Shown piece after piece: positions 47,614 through 58,826 of a stretch of 64,000 bases of DNA. How positions within the stretch are numbered: position 1 is the first letter of the stretch; every line of letters starts with the position of its first letter. The DNA is taken from NCBI GenBank assembly GCA_902805475.1, contig CADCSX010000003.1, positions 3,224,001-3,288,000 on the forward strand, in the 5' to 3' direction. The notes below the pieces were generated by a model. The model had not been told where the DNA came from. It saw only the letters and a list, made by a program, of their open reading frames with translations, and made no database searches. A program made the position numbers and the translations under genes. The stretch comes from Entonaema liquescens. Its lineage: Eukaryota > Ascomycota > Sordariomycetes > Xylariales > Xylariaceae.

Positions 47614-48488
47614 ATTATATGTTTGACGACTGGTATAAACGAATATACTATCTATGAAATAATATACTCACATGCGGCATACCTTAGGTACTTACTTGCA
47701 TCATAGATCTATTTCACAATAAGCAGTGTCTTCCACGTCGTGATTCTCGGGTCCATGATAGACAACTCACCGCCTACTAACTCAGGGGTTAACACGATCA
47801 ACCAGCGACAATTACGGGGGGATATAACATAAAATGGGAAGCTGAAGATATGTAAGTCTCGAGTGTTCTCATCGATTTAGAAATGTTGATTATGTTAGCA
47901 GTGACTATTATAGCTGGTTAATAATATTGAGTACTCATAATATTATACCTTACTGCTATTACGCGTAATAACATTTTGTTGATTCGCCGACCCACCATCA
48001 CACTTGAACCTCGGTTCAGCACTGATGGTTCCACTATTTTTCTTTATCAGATCAACCGTGGCATACGACATAAACCCTCCCTAAACTTCACCACACACAT
48101 AAGGAGTAAAGGCAGTAAAACCAAGAGCCACATCTCGCATTAAAACGATAGCAAGTAGATGGTGGTACTCTCTGGTGATTTGCTGTACCCATCATGATCT
48201 TCAGGCACATGTTTTTATTGGGGCTTGATAGAGCTCTGCCTCGGTTTTTTTCTGTTGAGATTGATTGACGTGGAGTGAGTTTTGATAGGGCTTGGCTTCG
48301 GCTAGTTTCTGTTGAGATCAAATGACGCTCTATGGATCCTAGAAGTGTGGATGGAGAGTAGCGTTTCAAATTCCTGGACATGTATTGCTGGAATAGAAGA
48401 GATATTTAATAGGAGATGAGAACGACGATGAAGTGAGGGTTAAACCGGTCTCATAGCATCAGGAATAAACGACGAAAGAAACGGCACT
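47614..48488. other. Intergenic upstream of the MpaB-like gene
   Basis: About 875 bp. An imperfect tandem duplication of about 60 bp is visible at roughly 48215-48330 (both units contain GGGCTTG...TTTCTGTTGAGAT). No gene is supported. Confidence 0.45.
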
Positions 48489-49989
48489 ATGTTTTTTTCT
48501 GGGGCGACCATTAACAACCTTACATTCGGCCAGCCATCATGGCAAATTTATTCGCTTTTAAGCATTTGCCTAACTGGCTACTTGTTGATTGTCAGATACT
48601 TTCGTTACCAGCGTAAATCCAATATTGAAACCCCTTTTACGAAAGGAAAGCGGCCCCTTTCGAGTATGACTACCAAAGAGGCCTATGAAATCATGATGCA
48701 GCTACAAGAGCTCGAGTTTCCCTATGCATTTGCAAAGGCTCGCAAAATAGCACTGCTTAAAGTAGGTCCATATGCTGAGTTATTGTTGAGGTTGATAATG
48801 TCTTGGATAGTTAAGGCTAATGATGAAATTACTTCTAGGCGGGAGGTATCCCAACTATGTCTAAACTCTTCGCCGTCACTGGCCAAAATACCAAACGCAA
48901 TGCAGGAAGGCGTTCTGTTGACACAGAGGTTCTTCTTCGAGAATCGCAGTCCAAACGTCGGGACTCGGAACGCTATGCTATGGCCGTGGCAAGGATGAAC
49001 TACCTGTAATAACCGCCGAAGACATTGATATATGAGACTTTTTCATTTGCTAATCTTTTGGTTCTATAGCCATGCACGTTATCGACGCGCCAACAAAATT
49101 ACTGACCCCGATCTGCTCCACACTCTCGGCGATGGCCTTGCTGAGATCTTAAATGTCGTGCATAGAGAAGAATGGCGCAAGTTGACTGATGTTGAGTTAT
49201 GCGCCGTTGGTATATTTCACAAGAACCTAGGAGAAGATATGGAGATTCCATTCACCCCACTACCGTCAAATTTTGAGGGGTGGAAAGATGGTGTGCATTT
49301 CGCGAAGGAGTTAAGAGATTGGACAATCCGATATGAAGAGGATGTAGCCAGACCCACGCCAACGAATGACCAGTATGTTAGGGTATACGTTGATTCAGCT
49401 GTCGCATCTTTGCCTGATGTAGTCAGGGTAACTTTGAGAAAGGTCCTAGGGGCAGACCTGGATGATGTTATGAGGACAAGTCTTTGGTAAGTTTGCCAAG
49501 AGCACCCTAACTATTGAGCCGAAATATATTGGGAAATGAATAATTTTGGCTGACGAGTCTTGCAGTTTGGAGGCGCCCGGTCCGATCCTCTCGATTTCTC
49601 TGGCCATCGTCCGCAACATTCGAAAAGTACTCCTCCGATACCTAGCACTACCACGCCCATCTTCCCGTCCAGTTAAGATGGTTGACGAGGAACCAAACCC
49701 GAAGACTGGGCTATATAATTTCGAACGGAAAACCTTGCAGCCGTGGTATGTACGACCGACATTTTGGTCAATTTGGGGACCTAGTGCCTTTCTCATTAAG
49801 CTGGTTGGTGGGAAGCTGCCTAGTTCAAATGGAGACCGGTATATCCCGCAAGGTTATGACTTGATGACAATTGGGCCAGAACCGCAGAAAGGGAAGGGAT
49901 CCGAGGACATGATTGCAAATATACATACTATCAGAGGTAAAGGAGTAGTAACATGCCCGTTCTCGCAGGCGAAAGCCGGCGCTTTTTAA
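48489..49989 (+). CDS. MpaB-like ER-bound oxygenase (DUF2236 family)
   Basis: Exons 48489-48761, 48839-49005, 49070-49486 and 49566-49989 give 426 residues. All three introns (77, 64, 79 nt) are canonical and keep phase. An N-terminal membrane anchor (IYSLLSICLTGYLLIVRYF) precedes the catalytic domain. Family blocks are LEFPYAFAKARKIALLK|AGGIPTMSKLF, DSERYAMAVARMNYL|HARYRRANKITD, LLHTLGDGLAEI, GIFHKNLGEDMEIPF and LRDWTIRYEEDVARPTPTN, followed by the C-terminal PRPSSRP and YIPQGYDL regions. By family knowledge MpaB cleaves the side-chain double bond of the farnesylated precursor of mycophenolic acid at the ER, and bacterial relatives include latex oxygenases. The substrate here is unknown. It is the first intact gene after the transposon block. 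Confidence 0.87.
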
Positions 49990-50806
49990 GGGACTTCAAC
50001 GAGTCGTGGATGGCATTGGTATTGTACAGAAAATAGGGGTCGTATATGTCAAGAGGTCGCTTTCGGTCAGCCGAATGAAATCTATTATCAGTTCGCATCA
50101 GCCCTACACACTTCTTCACTGGAGGGGCCTAGAAAAGTTTCTTGATCATGTGTTGCGATATTTGATCCCTAGGTATATCTTAGCCATTCTTTACCACTAT
50201 AGACATCGTGGCATTTCTAAGTGGTGATTCAACTTCAACCATAATTTAAATGAATACGTGGTTAATGATAATAGGTAGAAGCTACACCTTGCCATCAACC
50301 TTAGGCTCCTAGGTTATTCTCCTCAGACTTCTCTACTGCAGCATTCAAACATATGTATGCGCAGGGTTTTAATGTCTAAGAAACGCCGTGCTACGGAATC
50401 CGCATTTATAACCCTCGTTCTTAGGTCACCACTATTGCAGTCTAGGGCTCTCTTTGCAGGACGAATAGCTAGATGCTTACTTCATCATAGGACTGATGGG
50501 GGCCTCAAAATCAAAGGCAAATGTCACGCTCGGAGATTGACAGGGTCCTATACCAAGTCCATTGTCTCACTACGGGCTAAAGTTACGCTAGCACCCATGG
50601 CAGCTGTTGAAATGAGTGGCCTAGGGGCTATTTTCAGGTGCAGAATATATATAAGAAGGACCTCTCTCTAATTCATCAGTTGATGGACTACGTCAATATG
50701 TAAGTCTAGTTACAATTATACCGTATCTTCCAATAATAGTAACCCCTATTACATCTTCGCGACAAAGTTATAAGCATTTCCATTCAGCATTGATTGTTTG
50801 CGCCGA
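49990..50806. other. Intergenic, no supported gene
   Basis: About 815 bp downstream of the MpaB-like gene, with only random short open frames. Confidence 0.5.
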
Positions 50807-51291
50807 CTAGAGGATCGCCACCGCTTTCGCGGGCGTTGCGATAGCCCCAACGAAGTTTATCGGCACGCTTGCCAGAAAGAAGCTATACCTCTTATTTTTG
50901 GCGCAGAGTTTTTCGAGCTCCTCCAAGTCCCAGAGTTCGCCGATCGGGCAGCTGAGCCCGGGTAGGAGGATCTCGTGTAGTGCTACATTGGAAAAAATTA
51001 GCATATTAGTTCCAGTGAAATGGGTGAAAGAGAGGGGAATAATAATATTAGATAACGGCTGATAAATGGGAAACGAATTTTCCGTCTTGCCCGAGGGAGG
51101 CCATGCCTCAAGCGTGGGATTATCCGCCGCAACGCCAGCGAAGCGATGATTCCTGTGTCAGATGACATGCCATTAGCTCTGCAGACTCGGGTTGAACGAT
51201 AGGTATGAAGAGAGTACCAGAGCCATTCGGCAGTCTCCTGAGAAGCTAGGAGACCAGCGTTGTCATGTTTATCGCGGGTGAGGGCGATCAA
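50807..51291 (-). pseudogene. C-terminal fragment of a cyclase-family gene (kynurenine-formamidase-like fold)
   Basis: Reading on the minus strand, SQETAEWLW joins across an intron (GTACTC donor, ACACAG acceptor, phase 2) to NHRFAGVAADNPTLEAWPP. After a second intron-like A+T stretch comes ALHEILLPGLSCPIGELWDLEELEKLCAKNKRYSFFLASVPIN, ending IATPAKAVAIL-stop at 50807. These are the last blocks of the cyclase family (PF04199-type), whose members are often metal-dependent hydrolases. The second junction is out of frame with the only GT donor seen, and the N-terminal two-thirds of the protein are missing. The upstream DNA is immediately followed by the divergent hydrolase gene. I therefore read it as a truncated remnant. 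Confidence 0.65.
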
Positions 51292-51377
51292 TCACTTCAT
51301 TCACTGGGCATGGAATACACAGGCTCTTAAGGAATATATATGAAATAAAAATGCACAAAGCTAATGATATACTTTAA

Positions 51378-52279
51378 AAAAAACAAGAGGGTTTAGATAT
51401 TAAAGACATCACTATCGCCACACCAGATGATACCATTGTCGAGGCTCGCTTCTACAAACCCAGCGGCTCCTTGGATTGCCTCCTGCCACTTTATATCCAC
51501 CTTCGCCCGGGTGGTTGGCACCTCGGCACTATCGAGAGCGAAGACCCCTTTTGCGCCTGGCTCTGCGCCACTCTCCACCAACAGGGAGACCAGTGGCCGT
51601 CCTCCACGTCAAATACCGGTGCACGCCCGAGCACCACTACCCGACTCAGTTAGACGATGTGTGCGCCGCGCTCGCGTACTTGACTGAAGGTTCACCCGCC
51701 ACCGATGAGCTCGGTGTCGACGCCAACCGGATTATCCTCAGCGGCACCTCTTCGGGCGCCCACCTGTCCATCGGCAGCATGCTGAGGGCCGACGCTGGCC
51801 TGAAGAAGCGCGTTAAGGGTCTCATATTAACGTGTACGCCGACTGTGCATATCGATCTCTTCCCCGTCGAGCTCCTGCGCAACAAGGAATGCTCATCGTA
51901 CGCACAAGAAGCCAACGACGTCATGCTAGGCCTCAAGCGCGGCCGCTTCTTCTGGGGCCTGTATCTGGGCGCGGGCGGCGAGGATGAGGCCGAGGTAAAT
52001 AAGCGTAAGACCGAAGACGTTAACTCGCCGCTTCTTGCGCCAGACGAGTTGTTTGGGGCGTCGTGGCCAGCGACGACGATACATATGGCGGGTATGGACA
52101 CGGCGCGGGACGAGGGATTGCTGTTTGAGGAGAAGCTAAAGCGCACGGGTGTGGACACGCGCTTGTATGTATATGCGGGGTTTCCGCATGCGTTCAATAT
52201 GCTGCCGCAGCTTGAGGAGAGCAAGAAGTGGAGGGATGCGCTGTTAGATGATGTATCATGGTTGCTTAAGCAGAACTGA
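51378..52279 (+). pseudogene. Alpha/beta hydrolase (Abhydrolase_3-like) with frameshift and altered oxyanion motif
   Basis: One frame, open from 51378, encodes DITIATPDDTIVEARFYKPSG...LPLYIHLRPGGWHLGTIESEDPFCAWLCATLHQ. The protein then continues in another frame as GRPVAVLHVKYRCTPEHHYPTQLDDV and runs to the stop at 52279. The switch is at a GGG run (51584-51586); one more G would join them. The nucleophile elbow is GTSSG, the Asp is in AGMDTARDEG and the His in GFPHAFN, so the triad is present. The oxyanion-hole motif, normally HGGG(W/F), reads LRPGGW, which should impair catalysis. No ATG exists in the first frame, so a 5' exon is missing or lost. The family hydrolyses esters and lactones. 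Its place beside a BVMO gene suggests cleavage of a BVMO-made ester; this is inference. Confidence 0.7.
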
Positions 52280-52366
52280 GCAGAGGCAAGCTCATTATAT
52301 ACTATAGACGATAAATAAACTATCCAACCTCATAAAGTTTACGGTTCTGATATTACCATCCGCGGC

Positions 52367-55342
52367 TTAGAAGAGGAAGTGATTAAACTCATCTCCATCG
52401 AGAAGGACATTAAGATCCGTGTCACATGGCTCGGAAACTGAGATCCCAAAAGGTAGCTTACTGTAGAGTCATGACGTAAAATTAGCTAAAGCTACGGCCC
52501 AGTCCAATTGTCTGTGTGTAGAAGGAGACTTACCTCCTCGAAGTTGATATGTCAGAGCTAAGAACACTGCCGCCAGGGTTCATAGACGAAAAATCGAACT
52601 GGAAGGGGTCGTAGGGAACGGGGATGTTGGCGTCCGTATTTAGATTAGGATTAGTGCATATGTCGTTCCGATCGCCCATACCATCAAAGCCAACGCGGGG
52701 AGGGATCGTTTGGTTAGGTTTGGATGTTTGTCTTGTGGCATTTTGAAGAGTCGGCTGTCTCGTGCGGATTCCGTTTCCAGCAACCCTGTCACCAGATTGT
52801 GCCAGCGTAACCGAACTTGCGTGTGTTTTCGGTCCCCGCACCGCAGAAATTCTCGACCTGGGCTTAGTTGAGTCGTCAGAAGCATTCGGAGTGCGATGGT
52901 CCCGTGGCCCTGAAGACTCCAGTGTGGCCCTAGCCTTGGAAAAAGGGAGTAGATCAGGTCTGCCGCCCAGAACGTCCGCCGTAGCTCACCCAAGACAATT
53001 ATACACGCATCTAATTGGTGCCTCGCTAAAGACATAGCCAACGGATCTGACGACACAGACTCGACGAGATGGATTTGCAACGCGGGTACAATACATGTAA
53101 CACTACAAGGTGAGTTAGCATCACTACCCAAACCCGGGCTTGATAGGGGCTAATCAGGGCCGTAGATAGTAACATACATCATGGGCTGGCAGCTATCGAT
53201 CAGTTGTGAGGCGATTACCCGGTTGACAATGCCATTAATATTGGACGCAGCAACCTTCGCCTTCTGCAGCGCCTGGGTTCTCCATTCGCCGCCCGGCATT
53301 CTCGGTGCATCTCCTAACCTGACCGGTATATACGGACGGTACAAGGCAATTACGCATGCTCTGAGAAAGGCTTCTTTAGCGATAATGAACCTGATATCGG
53401 ATTAGGCCGATACTTACTCGTAGTAGATCTGGAGATGGTATAGATGCGATAGCACGGCCGGGTTGTCACAGGACTCCTCGCTCGGGAATTTAGAGCGGCA
53501 CCTTACAAGTTCAACTCTGTCTCTATCAAGGGCAGGCACGAAACCATTGTCAATCTCCCGTCTTGGCTTGTAGTGAGCCTTCATAATGTGCCATAGCGCA
53601 AATGTTATCTCCAGAACCGAGGCGAACATCCTCGGCAAGACGTGATGTTCGTCTGCCGGGAAGTACTTCTTATAGATACCGCGCGGGATGTCCTTAGAGA
53701 GTCCCTCTATATCGCGGACTGTGGGCACTGGCATATCGCAGTCAGACAGGTTGATGCGCGATGGTCTACCCATGCCGAACGACAGCCATGTATCACGGAA
53801 AAAGCAGCACCACCAGATAAGTCGCCACAAGTAGTACTTATCACTCGAAGAGGACGACTCGCGTACCGGGGCTGGACTTTCCGAGCTGTTGCTGTCGTCG
53901 TAGGAGGCTGGAGGTGAAGATGGATTTTGGTGCAGGCCAATGGTCTGACTAAGGCTGATGGCGATGGCGATCCAGTGCCAGGAGCCATTGCGGTCTTCTG
54001 CATCGGCGTACCAAAAGGCCAGCAGAATCACTGATTGGATCAGGGGATCTTCTCTTTCTCATAATCTGCATCGTAGAGGGCCTATATAGCCAGCCATCAG
54101 CTTTGCACGCGCGTGACAAGTGCGGTCTTAGCTGCGCATAGACGCAGAGACCGGTCTTACCTTTGCGCGCCGATAGAATGATTGCTTAATCCCTTTGCGT
54201 GACTTGAACCCGGCTTTTGCTACAGTTGCATCATCTATAAACTGTCGCCATCTGCTAGTTAGCGATTCTGTTGTCCGGAGTTACGATGAGAAGATATCGG
54301 ACGTACGTTTGTCGCCGCGAAGAAGACGCTCCACATAAGCAGTAGGTGGATGTTCTTGGGGCCTCCCGATTCGTATTGCATCAGAAGCTTCGTAGCGTCG
54401 ATGATAGGTAGAAAGTGATGTACATGATGAAAGTAGGAACGCAAGAGGACACGCTGCACTTCCTCGGTAGGTAGGGAGAAACAGCCCTTGGCCTGGAGAG
54501 CAGCCAAGTCCTCGGGGAGCATACCACTCGTTGCAGCCGCTCGGGGCACCATGTAGTGATTCCCAGGAGGGATCCCTCTGGGTCTACAGATATTGACCAC
54601 AAGCCTCATCCCCTGTCGGTCCCCTATTGTAATTAAAGAACAGAGAGTCAGCTTAGTTCACAACGGCTATCCGGGCGCCGCGTGTCAAATTAAGAGAAGT
54701 CTCACCCGCGTAGAACACAGTACTGCCCTCATCAGTCTCTTCACTATCATCTAAGATAGTGGTATATCTGTCGTAAGAGCTCGTCTGCGCATGTTCGCCT
54801 AGCTTATCATCATGCGAGCCTGGGCAAGGCACCTCCGCTTGATGTTGTTCGATATTTCTCGCCTCATCTGTACGCCGCGACTCGGACGTCCATGGTTGTG
54901 GTAGTGCCGTGGTGGTGCTTCTATCAGGCATCTCGGGGACACCGGCCCCGAAGTCCATCGACAAGGCTTCCCCCGGAAGCGCGCTGCTCGAGGGTGGGGT
55001 CGGCTGAGCCCCCAAACCTGGGATAGACGCGGGTGCTTTGTCATGGTTCAGGATTCTAGCAAGCCTGTTTGTTTGTTTGTTAAGCGTGAGTCTTCATGTA
55101 CACAGGACTTGTGTAAAGTGGAACATATGACGGGGGCCGACCGACCTATGGCGGCTCCGTCCACGGCCCTTAGCGATAACCTCACACTCCACGCCGTCCT
55201 CCATGCAGTTAATACAAGGCGGCCCCGTCTGTGTGACATTGCATCGCACCTTTCTCGAGTGGCACTGTCGGCAGGCTAGGACAGAGCGCTTTCGGCGCCA
55301 CGTAGGACGCGGCAGCGCTTGGTCTTCTGCAACCCCGTTCAT
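52367..55342 (-). pseudogene. Zn2Cys6 transcription factor (cutinase-factor type) with reading-frame breaks
   Basis: The gene starts at 55342. The zinc cluster CRQCHSRKVRCNVTQTGPPC-INC-MEDGVEC has all six Cys. Proposed exons are 55342-55146, 55064-54706, 54623-54307, 54241-54161, 54081-53418, 53373-53178, 53102-52534 and 52460-52367, about 825 residues. The middle matches the fungal-specific regulator domain (LRSYFHHVHHFLPIID, NFIDDATVAKAGFKSRK, ISLSQTIGLHQNP, RLIWWCCFFRDTWLSFGMGRP, SVSSDPLAMSLARHQLDACI). Three places break the frame: a C run at 54043-54046 that is one base short before LIQSV; the exon 5/6 junction at 53372, which has one base too many; and an A run at 52940-52944 (T on the coding strand) that is one base short. 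It is divergent from the BVMO gene, so it was probably its regulator. Exon 1/2 splice sites are less certain. Confidence 0.75.
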
Positions 55343-56039
55343 GCCGGGCGACTAAGACTAGAAAATTTCATTTACCTCCCAATACATCCGACGGCCGATA
55401 AACGCGTGATCAAACACGTACCGTAAGAAATTGGACATGTTAGAGGAAGAGAGGCAGGCAAATCGCAAACCAGTAACGGATGTGGGGGTAACACCGTGGG
55501 GCCGAGGTAGAGGTAACTTCGATTGCCAGAATCTAGATGATCCCTACCCGCTCTCCATAGCCAAGACTGTGGATAGACTGGGCCAATCACGGCAGCGTGT
55601 CGACCGCGGCCGACACAGCGACCTCATAGGCTGCCAGATCGATGTATTGTAGTTAACTCTTCCTTGCAAATCCGACCCCTGCCGAGGGTCTAGGAGGGGA
55701 GGGTAATCATGGCATCGAGTACCCTAGAGACATAGTAGAAAACGTATGAGTCGAGGCGAGGCTCACACGGTAAAGGGCTCATGATAGAGCTTGCTGCGCC
55801 TGCTGATGAACTAGGTAAGAGTTCACGCGGGCCGAGATCTAACCAGGCGGTATGGTATACACACGTCTATGTATCTACCCGTGACAGCTTCATCGATTTT
55901 ATGTTGACGAGCCTACACGGCACCCCGTCTCGGGTCGTTCAAAATAAGCTTGTGTCTCATCTCATGTCACAACCCAATTCAAATAAATTCCACACCCAAG
56001 TCTTTCATGTGAGAAGTACAAGGAAAAAAGCCACTACCT
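55343..56039. promoter_or_regulatory. Shared divergent promoter region, regulator and BVMO
   Basis: About 700 bp between the divergent starts of the Zn2Cys6 gene (minus) and the BVMO gene (plus). Zn2Cys6 regulators often bind paired CGG sites, but I did not find a convincing pair by eye. Assignment as a shared promoter is from layout only. Confidence 0.4.
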
Positions 56040-58217
56040 ATGTCTAACTCTGGACCTCAGTTCGTCACGTCGTCGCGTGCGCCCGACCCGTCCGTCAAGC
56101 CCAATGGCGCTGACCAGGAGCGCCACGAAAACGACTGGTATAACCAGAGCTTCGGTGACTACACCATTCTAGAGGAGCCTATCTACCACAAGCGGCCCCT
56201 CCGTATGGTCTGTGTGGGCGCAGGTGCGATGGGCCTGCAGCTAGCCTACAAGGCTGAACGTTTACTGGAGAAGGTGACACTACAGATATACGAGAAGAAC
56301 AGCGATGTTGGTGGCACATGGCTCGAGAATAGATACCCAGGCTGCACCTGCGATATACCGAGCCACAGTTAGTATGTGGCTTCATACCTCACGAGAAGAC
56401 CAACCTGCTTCTCTTTCTGACCATTGACCCAGTCAATTCACTTGGGAGCGCAATCCTTGCTGGTCGCACTACTACGCCCCCGCCAGCGAGATTTGGCAGT
56501 ATATGAAAGACATCGCAACTAAATACGACCTAGAAAAATACGTGAAATTCTCGCACCGCGTCCAGTCCGCTAAGTGGGACGAGGATGAGGGCGTATGGAA
56601 GCTAACCATTAGCACGCCGGATGGCGGAACTATTACGGACCAATGCGAAATCTTAGCAAACGGTACTGGTGTTCTCAAGTTAGTTCTCGCGGCGTAGATC
56701 CATTACTTGTCTGATGCTGCCACTACTAACCCACAGCATAGCACTTGGAAGTACCCAGACATCCCTGGCATTGATACCTTTAGGGGCCAGTTGATGCACA
56801 GCGCACATTGGAATGACAGCGTGTCCCTGGATGGGAAGACTGTAGCTGTCGTTGGTGGCGGGTCATCAGCCGTACAGATCATCCCCAGCATCCAAACATG
56901 TATAGCACTCTCGCAATTCTCAAGAGATGCTTTATAATTCGTGACTAACATATTGCCTAGCGGTCGGCAAGTTGATTCCTTTCTTGCGATCTCCTGTCTG
57001 GGTCACCACAGGGTTTGGCGCCAAATATGCTGGCCCCGGAGGGACAAACTTCAAGTGTAAGTTTGCGGCGACATTTACCCCCTCAAGACAGTCTGCTCAC
57101 TGACAAAAATTGTCTTAAAGACACCGACGAGCAAATCCAAGCATTCAAGGATGATCCCGTGAAATATGATGAATACTGCCGCGATGTTGAAGGGGGGCTC
57201 AACAAGCGATTTACTCTAGTATGGATTGCGACTGCGCCAGATACTCGGAAGAAGGAAATGACTAACAGTTTCTACTCTAACTCAGAACCACTTCGACAGT
57301 AAAGACCAGAATCAATCCCGCGAGCTCGTCGCCGGCATTATGAAGAAACAGCTTAACAACAACCAAGAGCTAGTTTATCACCTCACTCCCGACTTCGCCC
57401 TTGGCTGTCGTCGAATGACCCCTGGATCCGGCTACCTAGAGAGCCTAACCAAAGACAACGTCCAGGTGGTCAAACCCGGTGCCACAAGCCTTACGGAGGA
57501 CGGCATTATTGACGAGGACGGAAACGAGTATAAGGTCGACGTCGTCATCTTCGCGACGGGATTTGATACCTCCTTCGCGCCTCCGTACGAGTATATTGGA
57601 CGTGACGGTGCGAACTTGAACAAGAGGTTTCATGATTTCCCCAGGGGCTACCTCTCTATCATGGTAGACGACTTCCCTAACTTTTTCCGTAAGTAGCTAC
57701 TCAGCTCATACTTCCTAAGCTTGCTTACCCCGTATTAACATTGTCCAAATTCATCTAAATGTTATAAGTCTCACTAATCTGATCGACAGTCTTTGTCGGC
57801 CCTAATGGCCCCGCAAGTCACTCCTCAAGTCTCCCCATTCTCGAGTGGCACACACGCTACTTATTCCAGGTCATCAACAAGGTACAGCGCGAGAACATTA
57901 AGTCCATCGCGCCCAAGAAGGAGTGCGTCGAGGACTTCTATCAGCACACACATACGCTCATGAAGCGTCTCGTCTGGTCCGCCTCCTGTCGCTCTTGGTT
58001 CAAGAACGGCAAGAAGCATGGCCCCGTCTACGCCATCTGGCCAGGGGGCAGACTGCATTACTTCGAGGCCATGAGCACGCCGCGCTACGAGGATTTCGAT
58101 ATTGGTTACAGGACAAAGAACCGGTTCCAGTTCTTTGGAAATGGATACACTGAGGAGGAAATACGGCCTGATGGTAACCCGGCGTGGTACTTTGATGATC
58201 CGTTCTGCAAAGTCTGA
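56040..58217 (+). CDS. Baeyer-Villiger-type flavin monooxygenase
   Basis: Seven exons (56040-56371, 56433-56678, 56742-56899, 56961-57056, 57121-57218, 57286-57688, 57790-58217) give 586 residues, and every junction keeps the frame. The FAD-binding GAGAMG is at residues 60-65. The BVMO fingerprint GGTWLENRYPGCTCD is at 91-105. The second fingerprint FxGxxxHxxxW (FRGQLMHSAHW) is at 206-216, then the NADPH-binding GGGSSA and the ATGFD motif. Presence of both BVMO signatures favours insertion of oxygen next to a ketone (ester or lactone formation) over N-hydroxylation; hydroxyacetophenone-type and steroid or terpenoid ketones are family substrates. There is no signal peptide. It is divergent from the regulator gene and looks fully functional, unlike its neighbours on the left. 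Confidence 0.9.
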
Positions 58218-58826
58218 GACTTAGGAGGAAAAATGAGAGTATATTTGTGATGCTACCGAATTATATGTCCTAAGTAGCACTTAAGATCACACAGAATCAG
58301 ATATTTCAGCTTTTAAACCAGATTTAGTCTTATTCTATTATTAACCCTACTTACCCCTCAGACATATGCCGGGTAAATATGACAAGTTAGAGCAGTGCGA
58401 GTCGATTGTCGAAGCACCTCTTCAGTATCTCTATCAAAACAGTATCCCTCCTCCTTCCTTTTTTTTGCCAACCGATTTTTCCTCGTAGCTGAGTCGTAGT
58501 ACAGCACCAGGTAGATGATATTAGATACGATTCTAGGACTACGTTTGCCCCTGAGTACAACCGCTGTTAGAAGATAGGTAAGTAGTAGTTACACAGCTAA
58601 ATAATAGCGAGGCGACGATCCTATATTTAGAAACATAGATAGAGATTCTCGAAAGAGATAACTTAAGCCTCTATTACATATGTTCTTTCATATTCAAGTG
58701 AGACGCTAGGTCTGCCTCATGGGTATGGACTCAAAGTTTGCGGGACGAACAGGCATTTGAAGCCTACATCACCCCCAGACCAGCACCGAGCCAACTCTCT
58801 CTAAATTATTATTGAGGCATCTTTTC
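58218..58826. other. Intergenic between convergent genes
   Basis: About 610 bp between the 3' ends of the BVMO and the saccharopine-dehydrogenase-like gene. No gene is supported. Confidence 0.5.

Noticed and set aside
48088..48381. A 97-codon minus-strand open frame
   Set aside because: It is created by the imperfect tandem duplication and has no supported product.
51646..52224. A 192-codon minus-strand open frame opposite the hydrolase
   Set aside because: Ser/Arg/Pro-rich shadow of a G+C-rich coding strand; the sense strand has the hydrolase triad.
53642..53917. Plus-strand open frame inside the regulator gene
   Set aside because: Shadow of the conserved fungal regulator domain on the minus strand.
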